A program made the translations under genes and the position numbers. Source: Sphingobacterium sp. B16(2022) (GTDB lineage: Bacteria; Bacteroidota; Bacteroidia; Sphingobacteriales; Sphingobacteriaceae). Taken from it: a DNA stretch of 64,000 nucleotides. Location of the stretch: the NCBI RefSeq assembly GCF_012030425.1, contig NZ_JAAUVN010000001.1, positions 186,001 through 250,000 of the forward strand, read 5' to 3'. The notes beneath the pieces were generated by a model. The model worked only from the letters and a program-made list of their open reading frames with translations. It was not told the origin of the DNA and did not search any database. This document shows, in pieces, positions 1 to 9,334 of the stretch; position 1 is the first letter of the stretch; every line of letters begins with the position of its first letter.

Positions 1-144
1 ATAAAGTGTTACTTTTAGTTGACATGTCTACTTACTTATTGTCATAAACGATTCTAGCGGATACAAAAAGTATCAGCAAAAGTAGACGTCATCAGCTCAT
101 TAAAGCGGTTAGTGGCAGACATCATTGCCTTGATATAGGTAAAG

Positions 145-519
145 TTAAATAAAACGAATGATTAACGCAACCCAGCCAGCGATCATTAACAGTCCCCCTA
201 ATGGGGTAATTGGGCCTAAGAATTTTAAATTTTTATTCCAATATTGAGCAAATGACAGGAGGTAGATACTGATAGAAAATAATAAAGTTCCTGCCGTTAT
301 ACTATAAAATACAAAACGTTCACTGTAAAGGTCGAAATGTAAATTAAACCCTAAGACCAGTAAGGTAATAGCCGAATACATTTGATAACGTACACCTACT
401 TCAAAAGAGGTCAGTTTTTCTTCGCTAATTAGTTTCTTAAAAGCGTGTGCACCAAAGGCACCCAGCATAATGGCTGTAGAACCTAATATTGCGGCAGTAA
501 TAATAACAATATGATTCAT
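145..519 (-). CDS. DUF423 family small membrane protein
   Basis: A 124-residue protein made almost wholly of four hydrophobic helices (about residues 5-27, 45-62, 68-90 and 98-122), so it should be an inner-membrane protein. The GAFGAHA motif in the first helix is the signature of the DUF423/YgdD family, whose biochemical role is unknown. The length fits the family. It lies 1 nt downstream of the ElaA-type acetyltransferase gene and is probably co-transcribed with it. Family membership is seen; function is not inferred. Confidence 0.9.
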   Translation of the reverse strand: MNHIVIITAAILGSTAIMLGAFGAHAFKKLISEEKLTSFEVGVRYQMYSAITLLVLGFNLHFDLYSERFVFYSITAGTLLFSISIYLLSFAQYWNKNLKFLGPITPLGGLLMIAGWVALIIRFI

Positions 520-520
520 A

Positions 521-976
521 TTAGTAAGTTTTAGGTTTTATCATGTCAATATGTGGGATTCCATAATCCAGGTATTCATCAGATACTTGTTCAAATCCGA
601 AGCTTTCATAAAATTTCTTTAGATAGGTTTGCGCACCTATCTGAATCGCTGTGGTTCCATACTTTTCAGATATGCAGGTAAGCGATTTATTTATAAGAGC
701 TTTCCCATAATTACAACCTCTAAAGGATGGGTTTGTTACAACTCGGCCAATTGCCGGTTCCGGATAAGATAGACCTGGTGGTACAATTCGGGCATAAACA
801 ACAATATCATTATTGATTTCTGCCCAAATATGGGCGCACTGATCATCTTTATTATCCAATTCTGGATAAAAGCATTGTTGCTCATTCACAAAGACATCAA
901 CACGTAATTTGAGGATGCGATATAATTCTTCTGTTGTTAATTCAGAGAATGTCTTATATTTCCAAAATAATTCCAT
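521..976 (-). CDS. ElaA-type GNAT N-acetyltransferase
   Basis: A 151-residue single-domain GNAT protein of the ElaA subfamily. The N-terminal part (KTFSELTTEELYRILKLRVD, then VNEQQC and YPELDNKDD) is the ElaA hallmark. The acetyl-CoA loop follows around residues 78-100 (IGRVVTNPSFRGCNYGKALI). The substrate is not known for the family. It is first in a probable two-gene unit with the DUF423 gene, 1 nt apart. A hairpin between this gene and yqeY suggests that it has its own promoter. Confidence 0.9.
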   Translation of the reverse strand: MELFWKYKTFSELTTEELYRILKLRVDVFVNEQQCFYPELDNKDDQCAHIWAEINNDIVVYARIVPPGLSYPEPAIGRVVTNPSFRGCNYGKALINKSLTCISEKYGTTAIQIGAQTYLKKFYESFGFEQVSDEYLDYGIPHIDMIKPKTY

Positions 977-1010
977 AAAAAGAAGAGCTATATTACTATA
1001 GCCCTTTTTA
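977..1010 (-). terminator. Hairpin terminator downstream of yqeY
   Basis: On the minus strand a short stem (GCTATA/TATAGC with a 4-nt loop) is flanked by A and T runs. It lies between the stop of the YqeY gene and the start of the ElaA-type gene, so it fits an intrinsic terminator for the yqeY transcript. Confidence 0.5.
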
Positions 1011-1026
1011 TATTAAGTATATGTAA

Positions 1027-1476
1027 TTAAGCGAGTAAACTTTTTACAAGCTCGGAAATTGTCCTTCCGTCGGCTTTTCCTGCTAATTGTTGGTTAGCAG
1101 CACCCATTACTTTGCCCATATCTTTTACTGTTGAAGCTCCAGTTGTGCTGATTATTTCTTTGATAATCGCTTCCACTTCTTCTCTGCTGAGTTGCTTTGG
1201 TAAGTATGCTTCAATTACTTCTTGCTCTTCAACTTCGATCGCATACAGATCATCTCTGTTTTGAGTTTTGTAAATTTCCGCGGATTCTTTACGTTGTTTT
1301 ACTAATTTTTGAAGAACTTTAATTTCTGTTTCTTCTGTCAATTCTTCGCTGTGGCCCTTTTCCGTTTTTGCTAATAAAATAGCTGCTTTGACAGCACGTA
1401 AGCCACGTAATTTGTTCGCATCTTTTGCGATCATTGCGGTCTTGATATCTTGATTTATTTTTTCTTCTAAAGTCAT
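1027..1476 (-). CDS. yqeY: GatB/YqeY domain protein
   Basis: A 149-residue free-standing YqeY domain, the same helical domain that forms the C-terminus of the GatB subunit of the tRNA amidotransferase. The family pattern is clear: an N-terminal MTLEEKINQDIKTAMIAKD, a central LVKQRKESAEIY, and a C-terminal KDMGKVMGAANQQLAGKADG. Length is typical (about 148 residues). A tRNA-related role is often proposed, but free-standing members are not biochemically defined. It lies 16 nt downstream of the SDR gene on the same strand, probably in one transcript. Confidence 0.92.
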   Translation of the reverse strand: MTLEEKINQDIKTAMIAKDANKLRGLRAVKAAILLAKTEKGHSEELTEETEIKVLQKLVKQRKESAEIYKTQNRDDLYAIEVEEQEVIEAYLPKQLSREEVEAIIKEIISTTGASTVKDMGKVMGAANQQLAGKADGRTISELVKSLLA

Positions 1477-1492
1477 ATTAAACTGAATTTTA

Positions 1493-2254
1493 TTATTTTC
1501 TATTTACAATCGTTCCTGTTGCTTGTGCGGTTGGCATAATAATGAGATCGTTGATGTTAACATGCTTGGGTCTGCTAATCACGAAAGATATTGTTTCAGC
1601 AATATCTTTTCCCGTTAAAGCGTCAACTCCGTTATACACATTTTTTGCACGCTCGATATCACCTTTAAAGCGCACTTCTGAAAACTCTGTTTCTACCATT
1701 CCCGGATTTATGCCGGTTACTTTTATTCCTTTTGGAAGTAAGTCAATTCGCATTGCTTTATTAAGTGCATCTACTGCATGTTTACTGGCACAGTAGACAT
1801 TTCCATTTGGATACACCTCTTTAGCGGCTATAGATCCTAAATTGACAATATGTGCTCCCTCTTGATTTTCTAATAGCGGTATGACTGTTTTTGTAACATA
1901 TAATAATCCTTTGACATTTGTGTCGATCATGCGATCCCAATCGCCGATATCGCCATCTTGGATGCTATCTAAACCTTGGCTTAATCCTGCATTATTAATA
2001 AGTACATTTATATTTTTCCATTCTGAAGGTAAGTTCTCAATTTTAGATTTTACCTCATCATAATTGCGAACATCAAGTTCAAAGATATGAATCGCAATTT
2101 GTGGATATTGTTTATTAAGTCTATCCTTAATTTCCTCTAATCTTTGAAAACGACGCGCACAAAGTAATAAATTATATCCTTCACGCGCTAAGACTTCTGC
2201 ACAAGCTTCTCCAATACCTGAACTTGCCCCTGTAATGAATACTGTTTTTGACAT
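1493..2254 (-). CDS. Classical SDR oxidoreductase (YdfG-like)
   Basis: A 253-residue classical short-chain dehydrogenase. The NAD(P)-binding glycine motif TGASSGIG is at residues 8-15. The NNAG structural motif is near residue 87, the catalytic serine is in NLGSIAA, and the YCASK catalytic Tyr-Lys pair is near residue 155. An ARR sequence after the second beta strand (residues 33-35) favours NADPH. The closest recognisable group is the YdfG-type NADP-dependent 3-hydroxy acid dehydrogenases, but substrate cannot be read from sequence. It sits immediately upstream of yqeY. Confidence 0.88.
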   Translation of the reverse strand: MSKTVFITGASSGIGEACAEVLAREGYNLLLCARRFQRLEEIKDRLNKQYPQIAIHIFELDVRNYDEVKSKIENLPSEWKNINVLINNAGLSQGLDSIQDGDIGDWDRMIDTNVKGLLYVTKTVIPLLENQEGAHIVNLGSIAAKEVYPNGNVYCASKHAVDALNKAMRIDLLPKGIKVTGINPGMVETEFSEVRFKGDIERAKNVYNGVDALTGKDIAETISFVISRPKHVNINDLIIMPTAQATGTIVNRK

Positions 2255-2288
2255 TGAATTAATTTAAAAATAAAATAAATTTGGTTCT

Positions 2289-3029
2289 CTATTTTGTGGC
2301 AATATATATCGTACAAACGCCAAAAGTCTGCGGGCGAATTATTGTGTTTGAAAAACCAACGGCTTTTGTAATTTCCGCAAATTTTTCACCATCAGGAAAT
2401 CGAGCTACAGATTCAGGTAGATACGAGTATGCACTCGAATCTTTTGAGAAGAGTTTTCCTATTGTTGGGGTTATTCTTTTAAAATAAAAATTATACAATT
2501 GTTTAATTGGAAATTTTTTAGGATTAGAAAATTCCAATATTATTGCTTTTCCGCCAGGCTTCAATACACGACAGATATCTGCTAAGCCCTGATTTAGATT
2601 TTCAAAATTACGGACGCCAAATGCAACCGTTACAGCATCGAAGGTATTGTCGTCAAATTGCAACTGTTCTGAATCACCAAGTTGTACTTCAAATTGCTCA
2701 GATAAACCTTTTTGTTTAATCTTTTGCTGTGCAACATCAAGCATACCTTGCGAAATGTCTACGCCGATTATTTTTTTTGGATTCAATATTTTAATTGATT
2801 CCAGCGCGAAATCACCAGTTCCTGTTGCTACATCTAACATATATTGCGGAGCGATGGATTTTAAAGCATTAATTGCTTTTTTACGCCAGATGATATCAAT
2901 GCCTAAGGATAGAAAATGATTTAAAAAGTCATAAGTTTTGGATATGTTGTTAAACATATCTGCAACTTGCTCTTTTTTACCGTCTTTTGCGTCCTTGTAT
3001 GGTTTTAATGATGATGCTTCATTTGTCAT
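2289..3029 (-). CDS. ubiE: Demethylmenaquinone methyltransferase (UbiE/MenG)
   Basis: A 246-residue class I SAM methyltransferase of the UbiE/MenG family, which methylates demethylmenaquinone in the last step of menaquinone synthesis. SAM motif I is LDVATGTGDFALE (about residues 64-76). The UbiE signature is present: AFGVRNFENLNQGL near residue 136, followed by RVLKPGGKAIILEFSNP. The N-terminus (VADMFNNISKTYDFLNHFLS) is also diagnostic. Bacteroidota use menaquinone rather than ubiquinone, so the menaquinone role is the likely one. It is divergent from dnaB across a 432-nt gap. Confidence 0.95.
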   Translation of the reverse strand: MTNEASSLKPYKDAKDGKKEQVADMFNNISKTYDFLNHFLSLGIDIIWRKKAINALKSIAPQYMLDVATGTGDFALESIKILNPKKIIGVDISQGMLDVAQQKIKQKGLSEQFEVQLGDSEQLQFDDNTFDAVTVAFGVRNFENLNQGLADICRVLKPGGKAIILEFSNPKKFPIKQLYNFYFKRITPTIGKLFSKDSSAYSYLPESVARFPDGEKFAEITKAVGFSNTIIRPQTFGVCTIYIATK

Positions 3030-3461
3030 AGTAGCAAAGATACAATATTCTGATTGAGCTTTAATATGATCGAAAAGGAAAAATCAAAATAGCAAAATTT
3101 TCTTGCAAATACTTTATTCAGCGTGACGATTTGAATACATTTTTAATTATTTATTATTTTTTTGATTGCGCTATTGTTGCGATAAATAGTGTAACTTTAT
3201 TAACATTGGTGGAAGTTGTTAACAGTTGCTTAATGTCTTGTTAATTAGATGCTGTTTTTTATTATCAACATTTTTTTCAACATCAAATGTGGAAAACTTG
3301 AGTTGTAAATCAATGTTTATCAAAAGCTTTTGGGGTGATTGTTTTCACAACTAATTTGACTGTGTACAACTCTTGAAAAATGTCTACCTTATTTTTTTTA
3401 CATTTGCTATCCGCTATCAGTTTTTTAGCGTACATGCACAAGTTTTTGGATATCATATAAG
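3030..3461. other. Divergent intergenic region ubiE-dnaB
   Basis: An AT-rich 432-nt region between divergent genes. It holds the dnaB promoter listed separately. Several short runs resembling TTATCAACA occur, but no cluster of good DnaA boxes is visible, so I do not call a replication origin. No small gene is supported here. Confidence 0.6.
3399..3406 (+). promoter_or_regulatory. dnaB promoter, -7 element TACATTTG
   Basis: TACATTTG is an exact match to the Bacteroidota -7 consensus TAnnTTTG. A TTG lies 23 nt upstream (3373-3375), a little farther than the usual 19-21 nt. This predicts a leader of roughly 50 nt before the dnaB start. Confidence 0.5.
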
Positions 3462-5069
3462 ATGAGTAACGATAATAATTTTGAAGATAGTAATACTGGA
3501 ACTGGTAAGAAGACCAATTTCGGAGAGCGTAGAACCAAACTCAATAATTTAGTCAGTGGATTAGGTAAACTTCCTCCACAGGCTTTAGATTTGGAAGAGG
3601 CGGTTTTAGGAGCTCTGATGTTGGAGAAAAATGCCTTAAGTGAAGTTATTGATATTCTTAAGCCAGAATCTTTTTACAAAGACGCTCATCAGAAAATTTT
3701 CGAATCTATTTTTAGCTTATTTCAGAAATCATCTCCTATTGACTTATTAACTGTTACTGCTGAGCTTCGAAAAATGGGAGCTCTGGAAATGGTTGGTGGA
3801 GCATATTATATAACACAATTAACTGATCGTGTTGTTTCTGCAGCTAATATTGAATTTCATGCGCGTATTATTTCGCAAAAATATATTCAACGTGAATTAA
3901 TCAAAGTTTCAACAGAGATTATTAATAGTGCCTATGATGAAACTTCGGATATATTTGATCTTTTGGATCATGCAGAGAAGAGTTTATTTGATATTGCCCA
4001 GAATAATTTAAGAAGAGATTCTAGGAAAATGGATGATATCATGCGTGAAGCAATATCAAATTTGGAATTGTTGCGTGATCGTACAGATGGATTAACAGGT
4101 GTTCCTTCTGGTTTAACAGCATTAGATCGTATGACCTCCGGATGGCAACCTTCAGATTTAGTAATTATTGCGGCTCGTCCTGCGATGGGAAAAACAGCCT
4201 TTGTTTTATCTGTAGCACGTAATGCTGCTGTAGATCATAATAAACCTGTAGCCGTTTTCTCTCTTGAGATGTCTTCAGTGCAATTGGTTAATCGTTTGAT
4301 AGCTGGAGAAACAGAAATTGAACAGGAGAAGTTGAAGAAAGGTAATCTGGCTGATCATGAATGGCAGCAACTGCATTCTAGAATTGGAAGGTTGACTGAA
4401 GCACCTTTAATTATTGACGATACACCAGCATTAAACGTATTTGAATTTAGAGCCAAGTGCCGACGTTTAAAAGCGCAGCATGATATCCAGATGGTCATTG
4501 TCGATTATTTGCAACTTATGCATGGAAAGGCCGAAGGAAAAGGTGGTGGTAATCGTGAGCAGGAAATCGGTAGTATCTCAAGGGCATTGAAATCTGTTGC
4601 AAAAGAGTTAAATGTTCCGGTATTGGCCCTTTCACAATTAAGCCGTGCGGTAGAGTCTCGTCCAGGGAATTCAAAACGTCCTATGCTTTCGGATTTACGT
4701 GAATCCGGATCTATTGAGCAAGATGCAGATATGGTATTATTTTTATACCGTCCGGAGTATTATGGTATGACCGAAGATGAAGAAGGTCGATCAACTGCTG
4801 GTGTAGGAGAGGTTATTATTGCTAAGCACCGTAATGGTGAAACTGGAATTGTACCACTTCGTTTTGTCGGTAAATATGTGAAGTTTGTTGATTTGGAAGA
4901 TGAATTTACAGGTGTTGGTGCGGCGGATGGTTTTAATAATCCAACATCATTCAGTTCTCCAGCAATGAATCCTTCGGCTATGTTTAGTGGTAGTGATATG
5001 GGAGGGATGACTGGTGGTATTACGATGCCTTCACGTATGAATGACATGCCGGACGATGCGCCTTTTTAA
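3462..5069 (+). CDS. dnaB: Replicative DNA helicase DnaB
   Basis: A 535-residue hexameric replicative helicase. After a variable N-terminus comes the DnaB N-terminal helical domain (PPQALDLEEAVLGALMLE, about residues 38-55). The RecA-like ATPase domain begins near residue 210 (GVPSGLTALDRMTSGWQPSD). Its Walker A is ARPAMGKTAF (residues 238-247) and its Walker B lies around IQMVIVDYLQLM. The LRESGSIEQDADMVLFLYR segment is the conserved H4/arginine-finger region. The C-terminus is a Gly/Met-rich tail. There is no sign of an intein. The gene ends in a strong bidirectional terminator. Confidence 0.98.
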   Translation: MSNDNNFEDSNTGTGKKTNFGERRTKLNNLVSGLGKLPPQALDLEEAVLGALMLEKNALSEVIDILKPESFYKDAHQKIFESIFSLFQKSSPIDLLTVTAELRKMGALEMVGGAYYITQLTDRVVSAANIEFHARIISQKYIQRELIKVSTEIINSAYDETSDIFDLLDHAEKSLFDIAQNNLRRDSRKMDDIMREAISNLELLRDRTDGLTGVPSGLTALDRMTSGWQPSDLVIIAARPAMGKTAFVLSVARNAAVDHNKPVAVFSLEMSSVQLVNRLIAGETEIEQEKLKKGNLADHEWQQLHSRIGRLTEAPLIIDDTPALNVFEFRAKCRRLKAQHDIQMVIVDYLQLMHGKAEGKGGGNREQEIGSISRALKSVAKELNVPVLALSQLSRAVESRPGNSKRPMLSDLRESGSIEQDADMVLFLYRPEYYGMTEDEEGRSTAGVGEVIIAKHRNGETGIVPLRFVGKYVKFVDLEDEFTGVGAADGFNNPTSFSSPAMNPSAMFSGSDMGGMTGGITMPSRMNDMPDDAPF

Positions 5070-5094
5070 TAACTTTTGAATATACGGTTATAAT

Positions 5095-5129
5095 AAAAGA
5101 AGCACTGTTTTGTAAACAGTGCTTCTTTT
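5095..5129. terminator. Bidirectional terminator after dnaB
   Basis: A perfect 16-bp stem (AAAAGAAGCACTGTTT and its complement) with a 3-nt loop and A/T runs on both sides. It lies between the convergent dnaB and the small membrane-protein gene, so it can serve both strands. Its last 2 nt overlap the stop codon region of the minus gene. Confidence 0.85.
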
Positions 5130-5532
5130 ATTTCATACTGATTACTTTATCTACGATATAGACCGTATTTCCTCGCCAAGGTAGTGCTCCATGATATTCC
5201 TTATAATGCAGATCAAAGTACTTTCCACTATTTGATTCGAGTTGTTTAAAAACAGTATCGTCTTCAATTGAAAATTCAAATTGATTGCTTGCTACACCAC
5301 CAGCTTTCATCTGTCCAAAACCCTCCTGAATAAGCTTTCCTTCATACGTTTTGAAAACATTTCCTTTTTTGACAGCATAATTTAAATATCCTGATTTAAC
5401 ACCTTCTCCGAAAACGAAGTAATATTTATAATATGTTATGCTAGCTCCAATTGCTAAAATAACTAAGATGGTGATAAATAAAAATTTTTTAAAACCTCCT
5501 TTTTTTTGTTGCGTATCTGTAGAATTAGTCAT
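5128..5532 (-). CDS. Conserved single-pass membrane protein, unknown function
   Basis: A 134-residue protein. It has a short charged cytoplasmic N-terminus (TQQKKGGFKK), one transmembrane helix (about residues 17-33) and an extracytoplasmic domain of about 95 residues containing SGYLNYAVKKGNVFKTYEGK and a C-terminal GNTVYIVDKVISM. I recognise this pattern as a conserved Bacteroidota hypothetical family that is sometimes mislabelled as 6-phosphogluconate dehydrogenase. Nothing in it supports that enzyme. It is convergent with dnaB. Confidence 0.8.
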   Translation of the reverse strand: MTNSTDTQQKKGGFKKFLFITILVILAIGASITYYKYYFVFGEGVKSGYLNYAVKKGNVFKTYEGKLIQEGFGQMKAGGVASNQFEFSIEDDTVFKQLESNSGKYFDLHYKEYHGALPWRGNTVYIVDKVISMK

Positions 5533-5850
5533 ATCTGAGTTTAATTTTATAATAAACTTAAGTAAAATTGTTTAGATGAACAATAAAGTTTCGTTTATAC
5601 TTAAATCAATTTTTAGGCCATCTTTTTTTATATCGGTATTTATAATTCCTTAATTAATACTGGTTTTGGTTGTCTAAAAATGTAATTATATAGTAATGCA
5701 TTTATTTGCTGGAAGGAGTCGGTTTATTCTGATTATAGTCAATCCTTTATCTGCGTATTTATTTTTTTGCATTTGGTAATGATGAATTCAAAATAGTAAA
5801 TGTTGAGACTTCTCTGTATAATATTATTTAAATTTGTTTTTTGAAAAACG
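5533..5850. other. Intergenic region upstream of dinB
   Basis: A 318-nt AT-rich gap between the divergent small membrane-protein gene and dinB. Apart from the dinB -7 element (5829-5836) I see no gene, no strong hairpin and no SOS-box-like palindrome that I would defend. Confidence 0.6.
5829..5836 (+). promoter_or_regulatory. dinB promoter, -7 element TAAATTTG
   Basis: An exact TAnnTTTG match ending 14 nt before the dinB ATG, with a TTG 23 nt upstream (5803-5805). It predicts a very short leader of about 8-10 nt. Confidence 0.5.
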
Positions 5851-6948
5851 ATGGATGATACAATATTAAATAAGAAGAGGAAAATAATTCATTTAGATAT
5901 GGATGCATTTTTTGCTTCTGTTGATCAACGCGATTTTGAAGAATTACGGGGTAAGCCTATCGCCGTTGGTGGATCTCCTGATGGACGTGGTGTTGTAGCC
6001 ACTGCTAGTTATGAGGCGAGAAAATATGGTGTTAAGTCGGCTATGTCATCTATACAAGCTATAAAATTATGTCCCCACTTAATTTTTACTCGTCCTAGAT
6101 TTGATGTTTACAAACAGGTGTCCGATCATATTCGTTCCATTTTTTATCGTTATACTGATTTGGTTGAACCGCTATCTTTGGATGAGGCGTTTTTAGATGT
6201 ATCGGATGATAAACAACATATTGGGTCGGCTCTAGAGATTGCTAAGAGAATTAAACGTGAAATAAAAGACGAACTTAATTTGACCGTGTCTGCTGGGGTT
6301 TCGGTTAATAAATTCGTGGCAAAGATAGCTTCTGATATGAATAAACCTGATGGTTTAACTTTTATAGGCCCTTCAAAGATTGTAACTTTTATGGAGGAGC
6401 TACCTGTTGAAAAATTTTTTGGAGTTGGAAAAGTAACGGCAAATAAAATGCGCTCTTTGGGTATTTTTAAAGGTCTTGATCTAAAAAAGCAATCACATGT
6501 AGATTTGATGCGATGGTTTGGTAAATCGGGAGATTTTTTTTATCAAATTGTGAGAGGTATTGACAATCGAGCAGTTGTACCAAATCGTATTCGTAAATCT
6601 ATTGGTATTGAAGATACTTTTCCTAGTGATATTGGACAGTTAGATGAATTAAAATCAATTTTGGAAGACTTAAATTCACGACTTTATACACGACTTGAAA
6701 AAGGTGGTAAATGGGGGAGAACTTTGACTTTAAAAGTAAAATTTGCAGATTTTACGGTGTTGACAAGAAGTATCTCTATCTTGGAGATTTTTAAACATCA
6801 AGAAGATATGTATCAAATTGCACTTTCATTACTTCTAAAACTGGAGTTTGATAAAAAGGTCCGGTTAATGGGGATTTCGATTTCAAATTTTAGAGATGAA
6901 AGTAATGACCGTTTCGAAGGTTATCAATTGTCTCTGTTTGATGATTAA
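5851..6948 (+). CDS. dinB: DNA polymerase IV (Y-family)
   Basis: A 365-residue Y-family translesion polymerase. Motif I is HLDMDAFFASVDQRD, with metal ligand D16 and D18 in the same motif. Motif III is PLSLDEAFLDVSD, carrying D111 and E112. The helix-hairpin-helix region reads VEKFFGVGKVTANKM (about residues 188-202). The little-finger domain follows, and the protein ends in QLSLFDD, a good beta-clamp-binding peptide. Length matches the family (about 350-365). It should carry out error-prone bypass synthesis. It stands alone on its strand with its own promoter. No umuC or umuD-like partner is nearby. Confidence 0.96.
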   Translation: MDDTILNKKRKIIHLDMDAFFASVDQRDFEELRGKPIAVGGSPDGRGVVATASYEARKYGVKSAMSSIQAIKLCPHLIFTRPRFDVYKQVSDHIRSIFYRYTDLVEPLSLDEAFLDVSDDKQHIGSALEIAKRIKREIKDELNLTVSAGVSVNKFVAKIASDMNKPDGLTFIGPSKIVTFMEELPVEKFFGVGKVTANKMRSLGIFKGLDLKKQSHVDLMRWFGKSGDFFYQIVRGIDNRAVVPNRIRKSIGIEDTFPSDIGQLDELKSILEDLNSRLYTRLEKGGKWGRTLTLKVKFADFTVLTRSISILEIFKHQEDMYQIALSLLLKLEFDKKVRLMGISISNFRDESNDRFEGYQLSLFDD

Positions 6949-7050
6949 TTAAATTCGAGTTGTCTAATCACCTTGTTACAACTTAAATTTCTTGTAAATA
7001 GGGGCAATTTCCTATATTAGTGCTCAAACTTAGATAATCTTCATATTTAA

Positions 7051-9180
7051 ATGAGTAAATTAATTACCGCGCTGAGTCTTACGGCTTTTATTCTGGTATC
7101 AGAATCTACAGTTCAGGCGCAACAAAAACGATTGGATTTTGATCAATCTTGGGGAAATCGAAATTCATTAACACAAAATGTCAACTTCTACCCTGGTTGG
7201 GCAAACAGTGTCGCTTATCTAGAACGTGATGCGAAAGATGGTAAAACGTATCAAATTGATTTGAAAAGTGGGAAACGTGAATTATATGTCGTTCCTGCCA
7301 AATCATCTGTCAAAGTATACGTTTCAAAAAATGATATTTTTATTCAGGACGGTAGTCAAGCAGCTAAGCAACTGACAAGTTCTCCTGATGTTGCAGAGCA
7401 AAACCCAACACTTTCACCAGATGGTAAACTTGTTGCTTTTACACGTAAAAGTGATTTGTATGCGATTGATTTAACGACAGGCAAGGAAATTCGTTATACT
7501 ACCGATGGTACAGATGTTATCTACAATGGTTGGTCATCGTGGGTGTATTATGAGGAGATCTTAGGTAGATCAACTAATTATAAAGCTTTTTGGTGGTCGC
7601 CAGATAGTAAGAAGTTGGCTTTTATGCGCTTTGATGATACAAAGGTGCCTATGTTTCCAATTTATGTGTCGAAAGGTCAACACGGTTATCTAGAAGAAAC
7701 CCGTTATCCTAAAGCTGGAGATCCAAATCCAGAAGTTAAGGTCGGTTTTGTAAATGCTACTGGTGGAGAAGTGACCTGGTCTGATTTTAACGAAAAGGAT
7801 GATCAATATTTTGGCCAACCTTATTGGAGTTTTGATAGTAAAAACATCATGGTTCAATGGATGAATCGTGATCAGAATAATTTGAAATTTTATCAAGTTG
7901 ATCCTAACTCTGGAGCTAAGAAAGAAATTTATGATGAAAAACAATCTTCATGGATTAATTTAGATCATGAAGAGCGTATCACCTATCTGGCCGATAACAA
8001 ACACTATATATTAAAATCAGATAAGACAGGCTGGGCTCACTATTATCTTTATACTTTAGATGGTAAGTTATTAAATCCAATTACATCGGGTAATTGGCAG
8101 GTGACTTCATTAGAGTATATAGATGAGAAGGCAAAAGTAGTTTACTTCATGGCGCGTAAAGAGAATTCGGCACGTTATGATCTATATCGTGTTGACTTTT
8201 CAGGTAAGAATATGAAAAGACTGACATTTGGTGATTATTCGCATGATGTAAAAGTATCTCCTGACGGACATTATTTCATAACTAATTATTCTAACGTAAG
8301 CACACCTAATAAGGTAGCACTAGTTGACAATAAGGGTAAAATTGTAAAAGAACTGGCCGATAGTAGAGCATCGGATTTTAATACCTATAAATTTGGTGAG
8401 ACAAAATACTTTACTATAAAGTCTGATGATGGCCAGTATGATTTACCTGTTGTCGTGACTTATCCGACGGATTTTGATGAAGCGAAAGAATACCCTGTTA
8501 TTTTCAGTATATATGGTGGTCCTGACGCAGGTACTGTGAAAGATACATGGAAAGGTACAAGAAGTCAATATTGGGCTAATGAGGGTATTATTCAAGTGTC
8601 GGCTGATCATCGTGCATCTGGACAATTTGGAAAACAGGGCGTAGCACTTATGCATCGTAATCTGGGGCACTGGGAAATTATAGATTATTCTACTGTTGCG
8701 AAATGGTTTAAAGCAAAACCTTGGGTAGCTAAAAATAAATTTTTGATTACTGGCCATAGTTATGGCGGTTATATGACATGTTTAGCAATGACTAAAGCCG
8801 CAGATGTTTTTGATTTTGGGATAGCTGGTGCTCCTGTGACATCATGGGAGTTGTATGATACCCATTACACAGAGCGCTGGATGGATACGCCACAAGATAA
8901 TGCAGAGGGATATAAAAATGGTTCTGTCTTAACTTATACGGATAATTACAAAGGTATTTTGAGAATTATGCATGGCGATATGGACGATAATGTTCATTTG
9001 CAAAATACCATGCAATTGGTTGATGCTTTGACCGATCGTTCTGTACCTTTCGAGTTGATGATTTATCCGGGTAGTCGTCACGGATTTGAAAGATCTAAAA
9101 ATGCATATGATTTTAAAGAACGTGTACGTTTTTACTATCAGTATTTATTAGAAAAACCGGTTCCAAAGGACTTTAAATAG
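7051..9180 (+). CDS. Secreted dipeptidyl-peptidase IV-like S9 peptidase
   Basis: A 709-residue prolyl oligopeptidase-family protein. A signal peptide (about residues 1-23, ending VQAQ) predicts export to the periplasm. The N-terminal beta-propeller (DPPIV_N) spans about residues 80-430 and contains the GWSSWVYYEEIL motif typical of the family. The C-terminal alpha/beta hydrolase domain carries the triad: Ser570 in GHSYGGY, Asp645 in HGDMDDNVH, and His677 in GSRHGFE. It should remove X-Pro dipeptides from peptides. A strong terminator follows. It is a single-gene unit. Confidence 0.95.
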   Translation: MSKLITALSLTAFILVSESTVQAQQKRLDFDQSWGNRNSLTQNVNFYPGWANSVAYLERDAKDGKTYQIDLKSGKRELYVVPAKSSVKVYVSKNDIFIQDGSQAAKQLTSSPDVAEQNPTLSPDGKLVAFTRKSDLYAIDLTTGKEIRYTTDGTDVIYNGWSSWVYYEEILGRSTNYKAFWWSPDSKKLAFMRFDDTKVPMFPIYVSKGQHGYLEETRYPKAGDPNPEVKVGFVNATGGEVTWSDFNEKDDQYFGQPYWSFDSKNIMVQWMNRDQNNLKFYQVDPNSGAKKEIYDEKQSSWINLDHEERITYLADNKHYILKSDKTGWAHYYLYTLDGKLLNPITSGNWQVTSLEYIDEKAKVVYFMARKENSARYDLYRVDFSGKNMKRLTFGDYSHDVKVSPDGHYFITNYSNVSTPNKVALVDNKGKIVKELADSRASDFNTYKFGETKYFTIKSDDGQYDLPVVVTYPTDFDEAKEYPVIFSIYGGPDAGTVKDTWKGTRSQYWANEGIIQVSADHRASGQFGKQGVALMHRNLGHWEIIDYSTVAKWFKAKPWVAKNKFLITGHSYGGYMTCLAMTKAADVFDFGIAGAPVTSWELYDTHYTERWMDTPQDNAEGYKNGSVLTYTDNYKGILRIMHGDMDDNVHLQNTMQLVDALTDRSVPFELMIYPGSRHGFERSKNAYDFKERVRFYYQYLLEKPVPKDFK

Positions 9181-9196
9181 AGGTGTACCTATAACT

Positions 9197-9230
9197 AAAG
9201 CCTTCTCAGAATATTATTTGAGAAGGCTTT
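9197..9230 (+). terminator. Terminator after DPP-IV gene
   Basis: A 12-bp perfect stem (AAAGCCTTCTCA and its complement) with a 10-nt loop, followed by a T run, 16 nt after the stop codon. Confidence 0.85.
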
Positions 9231-9334
9231 TTTGTTTTGCTATCTTTTGTGTGTAAAAAAAGATGAAATATTGAGTTGTTAAATTGTTGATAACCAAAAA
9301 TTATTTCATCTTTGTGTAATTTATTTTTATTTCG

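Noticed and set aside
1..144. Possible partial genes at the left edge: a minus-strand start at position 25 (MSTKSNTL) or a plus-strand tail ending at position 47
   Set aside because: Both readings are under 16 codons and contradict each other; neither matches a known protein end.
3030..3461. Possible replication origin upstream of dnaB, from TTATCAACA-like words
   Set aside because: No cluster of good DnaA boxes and no dnaA/dnaN neighbour; the words are expected in AT-rich sequence.
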